Assembly (NCBI GenBank): GCA_034189755.1
Contig: JAXIHJ010000096.1
Coordinates: 1 to 26,950, forward strand
DNA: 26,950 nt
From: JAXIHJ01 sp034189755
GTDB taxonomy: Bacteria > Planctomycetota > Phycisphaerae > SM23-33
Reading direction: 5' to 3'
The position numbers and the translations under genes were made by a program. The notes below the pieces were generated by a model, which was not told the origin of the DNA, did not search any database, and saw only the letters and a program-made list of their open reading frames with translations. The stretch's first letter is position 1; each line of letters begins with the position of its first letter. Shown piece after piece: positions 22,087-26,950 of the stretch.

Positions 22087-22910
22087 GTGGTCAGTCCATC
22101 CGTCCCGGTAACGCACTGCGGGCAGACAACGCGATCCCACCACCGGCATAATTCATCGGCGAACGCCTTGGGCTGTTCCATCATAGGCGCATGGCCGCAC
22201 TCATTCAGCCAGGCCAATTCGCTATGCCGCAGCGCACGCCGGAAATCTTCAGCCACATCCGGCGGTGTAATCTGGTCCTGCATGCCCCAAATCAGCAGCA
22301 CGGGGCAGCGGACGTCTTTAAGCCGCCCGGCTACGTTGTCGTGCTTGGCCGATTTGGCAATGCGGACCAGGTCGCGGGCGTTGCGGCGGACGGCGATGAC
22401 TTCACAAACCTCGTTCACCAATTGGTCCGTTACGAACGACGGATCGTAAAATATCTCGCACATCTTAGCGCGGACCCACTCTCGCGGCGGTCGAACGCCC
22501 GGATAATCGCCGAAGCTCCGCTCGAACAGGCCGCTCGAGCCGGTCAGAACCAGCCCGGTAACCCGCTGAGGCATCTGGATCGCCAGCTTCAGTCCCACGT
22601 GCCCGCCGAGGCTGTTTCCACACAGCACCACCCGGTCGATACCGGCGTGGTCCAGATAACCATGGGCATACTCCGTGGCGCCCTGAAGGCTGTCGAGCCG
22701 GTGGCCGTCCTGAAAAAACGGGAACTGAAGGGCTATCGCCCGGCACGAGTCAGGCAGGTGCGGAAAGGTGCCCTGCCAGTTGCTCGGGTCGCCCATCAGG
22801 CCGTGCAGCATCACCAGCGGCGTACCCTCACCATGTTCGAATGTTTCATACATCGGCATCAGACCTGGTTTGGCAAAGCTCTTAACGTCAGAAACTAGGG
22901 TAGTTAGCAT
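22083..22910 (-). CDS. Alpha/beta hydrolase, first gene of the GH3-mre block
   Basis: A 275-residue serine hydrolase. The oxyanion strand L-V-M-L-H-G-L-M-G (32-40), the nucleophile in L-C-G-N-S-L-G-G (Ser100), the acid in W-G-M-Q-D-Q-I-T-P-P (Asp212) and the histidine in N-E-C-G-H-A-P-M (His240) form a full triad. It resembles the MenH/BioH/MhpC-type esterase group; the substrate is unknown. Its stop overlaps the GH3 start by four bases, a coupling that suggests the two act on the same compound (one forming, one cleaving an acyl bond). ATG 22910 is listed, but ATG 22859 or 22853 would start closer to the conserved domain and fit an AGG upstream. Two cysteines near the C-terminus (C-P-Q-C) are unusual. 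Confidence 0.85.
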   Translation of the reverse strand: MLTTLVSDVKSFAKPGLMPMYETFEHGEGTPLVMLHGLMGDPSNWQGTFPHLPDSCRAIALQFPFFQDGHRLDSLQGATEYAHGYLDHAGIDRVVLCGNSLGGHVGLKLAIQMPQRVTGLVLTGSSGLFERSFGDYPGVRPPREWVRAKMCEIFYDPSFVTDQLVNEVCEVIAVRRNARDLVRIAKSAKHDNVAGRLKDVRCPVLLIWGMQDQITPPDVAEDFRRALRHSELAWLNECGHAPMMEQPKAFADELCRWWDRVVCPQCVTGTDGLTT

Positions 22911-22964
22911 AGCAGACAACGCACACGGACCAAACCATTTTCTTGCGCTGCTGCGCGCGGAACG

Positions 22965-23216
22965 TTATTTCCCGGCACGTGCCGCCGGCTGCGTCGGTGC
23001 ATCGCTCGATTCGAGCTGTTTTTCGTCCTGCCGGATAAGTACCTGCCCCATAATGGACTGAAGCTGCTCGTACCTGGCCTGCACGGTTACCAGGCGATTC
23101 TCGGCGAGAATGCGTCCTCTGCGCTCACGCAGCCACAGACTCGCCAGGGCTGCAATGATGATGAGCAGCAGCCCCCCCACCACGGCCAGATATTTTCCAT
23201 CGGATGACTCAGACAT
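22965..23216 (-). CDS. Small single-span membrane protein with a coiled coil
   Basis: An 83-residue protein: a short hydrophilic N-terminus, one transmembrane helix (about 10-30), a basic stop-transfer segment (R-E-R-R-G-R) and a helical coiled-coil segment (about 36-68). It ends in a Pro/Ala-rich tail. Its ATG lies within the last codons of the radical SAM gene, with an 8-base overlap, so translation is probably coupled. I know no family for it. A partner or membrane anchor for the radical SAM protein is a guess from position only. Confidence 0.65.
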   Translation of the reverse strand: MSESSDGKYLAVVGGLLLIIIAALASLWLRERRGRILAENRLVTVQARYEQLQSIMGQVLIRQDEKQLESSDAPTQPAARAGK

Positions 23217-24672
23217 TGGACATTTCCTTACCCCTGATTCCCAGGCTTGCGGCGATTCGCTTCTCGGCGTCGCTTTTCAGCAGTTCGTGGAACCTCGGCA
23301 GCGTTCGGCCTCGCTTGGCGTAGTAGTATTTCAGCCCGCGGTGGATCGCCAGGTTCGCCAGCCAACTGTTTTTCTTCAGCGGCCAAATCTTTAACCGGCG
23401 AAAGGTGCTGGACGGTGAGTAGAACTCGTGGAAGGCCGCCATCTGCACGTAGCGAAGCTGCTCGACGGTCATCCGCCTCGGCTCGTATACGACGGTTGAG
23501 CCGTTGTACTTGTCCCAGTCGCGGCTGAGCAGTCGTCCTTCGGAGCGATACTGCTCGAAAATATGCGTTCCCGGATACGGCGTGAGGATGGGATAGCAGC
23601 TCATGCAGAGCTTGGCCCGCTGGGCGAAGCGGACGGCGTTCATGCAGTCGCGCCAGTCGTCGTTGTCGAAGCCGAAGATGAAACTGCCCCAGATGCTGAT
23701 GCGATAGGACTGAATTTTACGGATGCGACGGACATATTCATCGGCGTTTACGTATCGCTTGCCGGCCTGGCGTAGCGTGCCGGCCTTGGGGCTTTCCAGC
23801 CCGAGGATAAGGCCGATACAGCCGCTGTCGCGCATCGCCGCCAGCAGCTTGTCGTTGCGGGAGATGAGAATATCGCACTGCGACGCCCAGCGGACGCCCA
23901 GCGGCTTCATCGACTCGAACAGTTCCATCGCCCAGGCGTGATTGCCGGCGACGTCGTCGTCGGAGAAGATGAACACTCGCGTGTTAAACGCTTCCCTGGC
24001 GGTACGGATTTCGTCGATGATGTCGGCTATGTTTCGCTGGCGGAACTTTCGGCCGAAGATGGCCGGCGTCGTGCAGAACGTGCAGCCGTGTGGGCAGCCT
24101 CGCGTGGTCTGGATCGGATTGAAGACCAGATAGTCCTTCGGGTTCAGCAGATCCTTGCGCGGCGTGGCAATAGGGGCATCGGGATGGTCTTTCCAGTCAT
24201 AGAGCGGTTTGGGCTTGCCGGCGGCGAGGTCCTGAAGCGCATAAGGAAGCGTACCCTCCGCGTCGCCCTTGCAGACGATCGCGGCGTGTTGGGCGGCCTC
24301 CTGCGGCATCGCCGATGGATGGATGCCGCCCAGTATGACCGGCACGCCGACGGCCTGGTAAGCGTCGGCCAGTTCATATGCCCGCCTGGCCTGTGTGGTC
24401 ATCGCACCTATGCCGACTGCGTCTATCCCGTCGGCTGAGGGACGGTGCGGCTCGGCTGTAACGTTTTCATCAACGATCTCGACGTCCCAGCCGGCCGGGG
24501 CGGCGGCTGCACATATGGCCAGGTTCAGCGGCATGAACAGCCCGCGCCGAGAGAAGGTCATCCGCCGGATAATCTCCGGCATGGTAATGGTGCTCAGCGC
24601 GCTGCGGGGGTTGAGCAGGCGCAGCTTATAGCGAGACCGGGACTGGACGGCCGCAGGTTCCATCTGCAACAT
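23209..24672 (-). CDS. B12-binding-domain radical SAM protein
   Basis: A 487-residue enzyme of the cobalamin-dependent radical SAM group. The N-terminal third (about 15-155) has the B12-binding Rossmann-like layout, with V-D-E-N-V near 67-71, G-I-G-A-M-T-T near 88-93, and G-G-I-H-P-S (115-120). The radical SAM core carries the 4Fe-4S ligands in R-G-C-P-H-G-C-T-F-C (Cys193, Cys197, Cys200). Further typical segments are F-S-D-D-D-V-A-G-N, G-L-E-S-P-K and Y-P-x-L-T-P-Y-P-G-T. The C-terminal part resembles the DUF4070-type extension. Members methylate or rearrange lipids, tetrapyrroles and other small molecules; the substrate is not evident. ATG 24672 is listed; a TTG at 24699 and an ATG at 24663 are alternatives. 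A TATAAG hexamer lies at 24688-24693 on this strand. Confidence 0.88.
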   Translation of the reverse strand: MLQMEPAAVQSRSRYKLRLLNPRSALSTITMPEIIRRMTFSRRGLFMPLNLAICAAAAPAGWDVEIVDENVTAEPHRPSADGIDAVGIGAMTTQARRAYELADAYQAVGVPVILGGIHPSAMPQEAAQHAAIVCKGDAEGTLPYALQDLAAGKPKPLYDWKDHPDAPIATPRKDLLNPKDYLVFNPIQTTRGCPHGCTFCTTPAIFGRKFRQRNIADIIDEIRTAREAFNTRVFIFSDDDVAGNHAWAMELFESMKPLGVRWASQCDILISRNDKLLAAMRDSGCIGLILGLESPKAGTLRQAGKRYVNADEYVRRIRKIQSYRISIWGSFIFGFDNDDWRDCMNAVRFAQRAKLCMSCYPILTPYPGTHIFEQYRSEGRLLSRDWDKYNGSTVVYEPRRMTVEQLRYVQMAAFHEFYSPSSTFRRLKIWPLKKNSWLANLAIHRGLKYYYAKRGRTLPRFHELLKSDAEKRIAASLGIRGKEMSNV

Positions 24673-24687
24673 CAGAACAGAATGCCG

Positions 24688-24693
24688 CTTATA
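24688..24693 (-). promoter_or_regulatory. Candidate -10 element of the radical SAM gene
   Basis: TATAAG on the minus strand, 15 bases upstream of the ATG at 24672. No good -35 is seen at 16-18 bases. The predicted leader would be about 9 bases. Confidence 0.3.
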
Positions 24694-24743
24694 GAGCAAG
24701 GGCGTGCGCCAGTGCAGGCGCGGCGGGCTTTATTGCTGAATGC

Positions 24744-25247
24744 TTATTGCAGGTAAACTTCCGAGACGCTCCAGGGCCTGGTTCCGGGCACGATGACCTT
24801 CAGTTGAACGTATCTCGCCAAAACAGGCGAGTCCAGAAGCAGCGTGGTTACGGCGCGTGTGCCCGATCCGATTTTTTGGTCGCTGTAGTGTACGCCGTCC
24901 ATGCTCGTCAACACCGCAACCCGTCCGCAGAAGCCGCGTTCGTTCGGGCCGTGCTCGATAACGACCATGTTGAAGAGGCACGGCTTGCCCAGGTCAAACG
25001 CCAGGACGGCATTGTCGTAATCGTTTCGGTTGCTGACGGCGACTGTCTCCCACTTGCCGTCCAGTGCATGTTGCGGGTTTCGCAGGTCGCCATAGGCGCG
25101 CCAGCTTTTGCGCTGGGATATGGCGGCCACCGGCGACCTGTTGTTATCGTCGTACACGGCCCCCACGTCACAGCCTACGGCGGCCAAAAGTGCGACAAGC
25201 CAGAAAGCTCCGGCCTTTCGAATCAAATCACGCAATGTAAATATCAT
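24744..25247 (-). CDS. Discoidin (F5/8 type C)-like lipoprotein
   Basis: A 167-residue secreted protein. The first 26 residues are a lipoprotein signal: positively charged start, hydrophobic core F-W-L-V-A-L-L-A and the lipobox A-V-G-C (Cys26). The mature part (about 40-167) is a jelly-roll domain of the discoidin/F5-8C or CBM32 type. Its order is typical: an A-L-D-G-K-W-E-T-V-A segment, L-A-F-D-L-G-K (82-88), V-V-I-E-H-G, a central V-L-T-S-M-D-G-V-H-Y-S, and the closing A-R-Y-V-Q-L-K-V and V-S-E-V-Y-L. It probably binds a carbohydrate or other ligand on the cell surface; there is no enzymatic domain. A strong -10 lies only 8 bases upstream of the ATG, so the message may be leaderless. Confidence 0.8.
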   Translation of the reverse strand: MIFTLRDLIRKAGAFWLVALLAAVGCDVGAVYDDNNRSPVAAISQRKSWRAYGDLRNPQHALDGKWETVAVSNRNDYDNAVLAFDLGKPCLFNMVVIEHGPNERGFCGRVAVLTSMDGVHYSDQKIGSGTRAVTTLLLDSPVLARYVQLKVIVPGTRPWSVSEVYLQ

Positions 25248-25255
25248 AGCGGGAC

Positions 25256-25283
25256 ATTATACCGCAGCGCCGCCCGTCGCCAA
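25256..25283 (-). promoter_or_regulatory. Promoter of the discoidin lipoprotein gene, probably leaderless
   Basis: On the minus strand a perfect TATAAT (plus 25256-25261) is preceded after 16 bases by TTGGCG (plus 25278-25283). The -10 ends 8 bases before the ATG at 25247, so transcription should begin within about 3 bases of the start codon. Confidence 0.65.
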
Positions 25284-25330
25284 GGGCTTGAATCACAGTT
25301 TGTTTTTACAATTCATTCCTTCCGTCGGCC

Positions 25331-25339
25331 TGCTAAGAT
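25331..25339 (+). promoter_or_regulatory. Extended -10 promoter of the zinc-ribbon gene, probably leaderless
   Basis: TGC-TAAGAT is an extended -10 (TGn plus five of six consensus bases). It ends 6 bases before the ATG at 25346, which predicts a start point at the A of the start codon. No -35 lies at the usual distance, as is allowed for extended -10 promoters. Confidence 0.45.
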
Positions 25340-25345
25340 ATTGAC

Positions 25346-25675
25346 ATGCTTGCATTGACTCCGGTGCAATGGTTCGTGGTGGGCGTTTTGGGCTTGTTGT
25401 ACGTAATAACCTGCCTTCGGGTGGCGATGCTTGCCCGCCGGTTGGGACGAAAGCCCGTTGCGTGGTTTTTTATCACGTTATTCTTCACCGCCATACCGGC
25501 TGTAGCCGTCTTGTGCCGCCGGTCGAAGCAGCCATCGAACGAACCGGACGAAAGTGCAACCACCTGCCCGCACTGCCGGCAGCTTATTTCCCGGGCCGAG
25601 CTGAACAAGGCTGCGGCTGTAACCAGATGCCCCCGCTGCGGCATGGCATTCGACGACGAGGTGCGCCCGGCATGA
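25346..25675 (+). CDS. Small membrane protein with a C-terminal zinc ribbon
   Basis: A 109-residue protein. Two transmembrane helices (about 7-27 and 37-57) form a hairpin, followed by a basic linker and a cytoplasmic zinc ribbon with two knuckles, C-P-H-C (74-77) and C-P-R-C (95-98). No enzyme is evident; such proteins may sense metals or serve as adaptors. Its stop overlaps the cinA start (ATGA), so it is translationally coupled with cinA. The ATG at 25346 has no Shine-Dalgarno sequence but is placed right after an extended -10, consistent with a leaderless message. I do not recognise a named family. Confidence 0.72.
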   Translation: MLALTPVQWFVVGVLGLLYVITCLRVAMLARRLGRKPVAWFFITLFFTAIPAVAVLCRRSKQPSNEPDESATTCPHCRQLISRAELNKAAAVTRCPRCGMAFDDEVRPA

Positions 25676-26904
25676 AGGCCATCATCCTCGCCGTCGGAAG
25701 CGAACTGGCCTACGGGCAGACCGTAGATACAAACAGCGCCTTCCTGGCCCGGGCGCTTAGCTCGCTGGGCATAACGCCCGTCGCCCACTGGACCGTCGGC
25801 GACGACCGCGGACAAATCGCCTCCGCCATTACCACCGCGGCCGAGGCGGCCGACGTGGTGCTCATCAGCGGCGGGCTTGGCCCGACGCCCGACGACCTTA
25901 CACGCCAGGCGATCGCCGACGCCATGGGAAGCGAACTGCGATTAAACGAACGATGCCTGGCCAAAATCAAGACCTTCTTCGACAGCCGCGGCCGAAAGAT
26001 GCGCCCGTCCAACCGTATCCAGGCGATGATCCCCATCGGCGCCGAGCCGCTGGATAATCCGCTCGGCACCGCACCGGGCATCGCCGCCCGCCTGCACCGG
26101 GCGCAGTTGTTCGCCCTGCCGGGCGTGCCCGACGAAATGAAACAAATGTTCCGCCAATGCGTCGCCTGCCGCCTGCCGACCGACAGCGGCGTCATCGTGC
26201 ATCGCACGGTACACACGTTCGGCCTGGGCGAGTCGGACATCGGCGAACGCCTCGAGGACCTCTTGAAATCCGATTCAGGGGCCAAGCTCGGCACTACCGT
26301 CGCCGCTGGCCTGGTATCGATCCGGATTACGTCCGAAGCGACGGATAAAAATGGCGCCGAAAGGCAGGTCGATGAGATCGCTGCGGAAATAAGAAGCCGC
26401 CTGGGGCATCTCGTTGTCGGCGAAGACGACGATACGATGGCGTCCGCTGTCGGCAAGCTCCTGCGCGAACGGTCGCAAACGCTCGCGACGGCTGAAAGCT
26501 GCACCGGCGGCCTTCTAGGCCGGATGATTACGTCCGCACCGGGCGCCAGCGAATACTATCTCGGCGGCGTTATCGCATACTCCAACGCCGTCAAGCGGAA
26601 GCATCTGGGGCTGCCGGCCAAGCTGCTTGAACGGCACGGGGCGGTCAGTGAACCGGTGGCGGCTGCAATGGCGGCCGGCTGTAAGAAACAGTTCGAAAGC
26701 GACTGGGCAATCGCCGTTACGGGCATCGCCGGCCCCGACGGCGGCACGGAAGAAAAGCCCGTCGGGTTGGTCTACATTGCCCTGGCCGGCGAGGGCGGCA
26801 TTGAAGTTCACAGGAATATTTTCCCCGGCATGCGGGACGTTGTCCGGCTGCGGGCGGCGACGGCGGCGATGAATTACCTTCGAATTGCAATGCTCCCGCG
26901 CTGA
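25672..26904 (+). CDS. cinA: CinA-like protein (MoCF domain plus nicotinamide-nucleotide amidase)
   Basis: A two-domain protein of 410 residues, full length for the CinA family. The N-terminal molybdopterin-binding-like (MoCF) domain (about 1-170) acts as an ADP-ribose pyrophosphatase in characterised members. It shows G-S-E-L-A-Y-G-Q-T-V-D-T-N (9-21), S-G-G-L-G-P-T-P-D-D-L-T-R (about 66-78) and L-P-G-V-P-D-E-M-K. The C-terminal PncC domain (about 255-405) deamidates nicotinamide mononucleotide in pyridine nucleotide salvage. It carries T-A-E-S-C-T-G-G (catalytic-site serine and threonine), Y-L-G-G-V-I-A-Y-S-N and V-T-G-I-A-G-P-D-G-G. The start is the ATG inside the ATGA overlap with the zinc-ribbon gene. 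No competence genes are nearby, so a NAD-recycling role is more likely than competence. Confidence 0.94.
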   Translation: MKAIILAVGSELAYGQTVDTNSAFLARALSSLGITPVAHWTVGDDRGQIASAITTAAEAADVVLISGGLGPTPDDLTRQAIADAMGSELRLNERCLAKIKTFFDSRGRKMRPSNRIQAMIPIGAEPLDNPLGTAPGIAARLHRAQLFALPGVPDEMKQMFRQCVACRLPTDSGVIVHRTVHTFGLGESDIGERLEDLLKSDSGAKLGTTVAAGLVSIRITSEATDKNGAERQVDEIAAEIRSRLGHLVVGEDDDTMASAVGKLLRERSQTLATAESCTGGLLGRMITSAPGASEYYLGGVIAYSNAVKRKHLGLPAKLLERHGAVSEPVAAAMAAGCKKQFESDWAIAVTGIAGPDGGTEEKPVGLVYIALAGEGGIEVHRNIFPGMRDVVRLRAATAAMNYLRIAMLPR

Positions 26905-26908
26905 GCGC

Positions 26909-26933
26909 AAAAAAAAAAGCCGCCGCTCCGGCG
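26909..26933 (-). terminator. Intrinsic terminator for leftward transcription entering from the right edge
   Basis: On the minus strand, a CGCCG/CGGCG stem of five pairs around a GAG loop (plus 26921-26933) is followed after two bases by ten T residues (A-run 26909-26918). It lies 5-29 bases after the cinA stop but is oriented to end a leftward transcript. That implies a convergent gene just outside the window. For cinA itself the A-run would precede the stem, so it would not act as an intrinsic terminator. Confidence 0.6.
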
Positions 26934-26950
26934 ACCGCTGAACATCCCAT

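Overview
The window looks like chromosomal DNA of a Gram-negative, GC-rich bacterium (roughly 60% by eye) with a peptidoglycan elongation machinery. The gene families together fit the Planctomycetota, most likely a Phycisphaerae-type lineage. These are LpxB, MreC/MreD/PBP2/RodA, a GH3-family amidosynthetase, a secreted SH3b protein with a Lys/Pro-rich tail, DUF5658, and B12-radical SAM proteins. Many starts lack a Shine-Dalgarno sequence, and AT-rich low-complexity repeats sit between genes. The taxonomic placement is inference; there is no rRNA here. I see no phage, insertion sequence, CRISPR array, tRNA or rRNA. The coding density is that of an ordinary chromosome.

Left part (1-6300): a repeat-rich intergenic stretch ends in a terminator for a small unrecognised leftward gene. 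Next comes a rightward acpS-lpxB pair, then a leftward stand-alone tRNA-binding domain (MetG C-terminal type). Divergent from that is a compact iron-sulfur operon, rrf2/iscR-like - iscS - iscU. It sits behind a clear sigma70-type promoter overlapped by repeated ATAGTAC elements, so self-control by an Fe-S sensing regulator is the natural reading. A small conserved-looking leftward gene and an orphan cytosolic histidine kinase follow.

Middle (6300-15300): two exported proteins, an SH3b protein with a tandemly duplicated Lys/Pro-rich tail and a calcineurin-like phosphoesterase lipoprotein. Then come scpB and a convergent, very small CBM48/glycogen-binding domain protein. A rightward cluster follows: larC, a membrane-anchored coiled-coil/HTH protein and a family 2 glycosyltransferase. 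A leftward alpha/beta hydrolase shares its stop codon region with the glycosyltransferase. A rightward DUF5658-like membrane protein closes this part.

Right part (15300-25250) is one long leftward block. The core, in transcription order, is alpha/beta hydrolase - GH3 amidosynthetase - mreC - mreD - mrdA (PBP2) - [hairpin-forming repeat] - rodA. The hydrolase/GH3, GH3/mreC and mreC/mreD junctions overlap or abut within a few bases. This puts an uncharacterised acyl-amide-forming enzyme and a hydrolase in the same transcript as the rod-shape elongasome, which is the most interesting context in the window. Upstream lie a small single-span membrane protein, a B12-binding radical SAM protein and a discoidin-domain lipoprotein.

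The right end (25346-26904) carries a membrane zinc-ribbon protein overlapping cinA. After it comes a hairpin/T-run oriented to end leftward transcription from outside the window.
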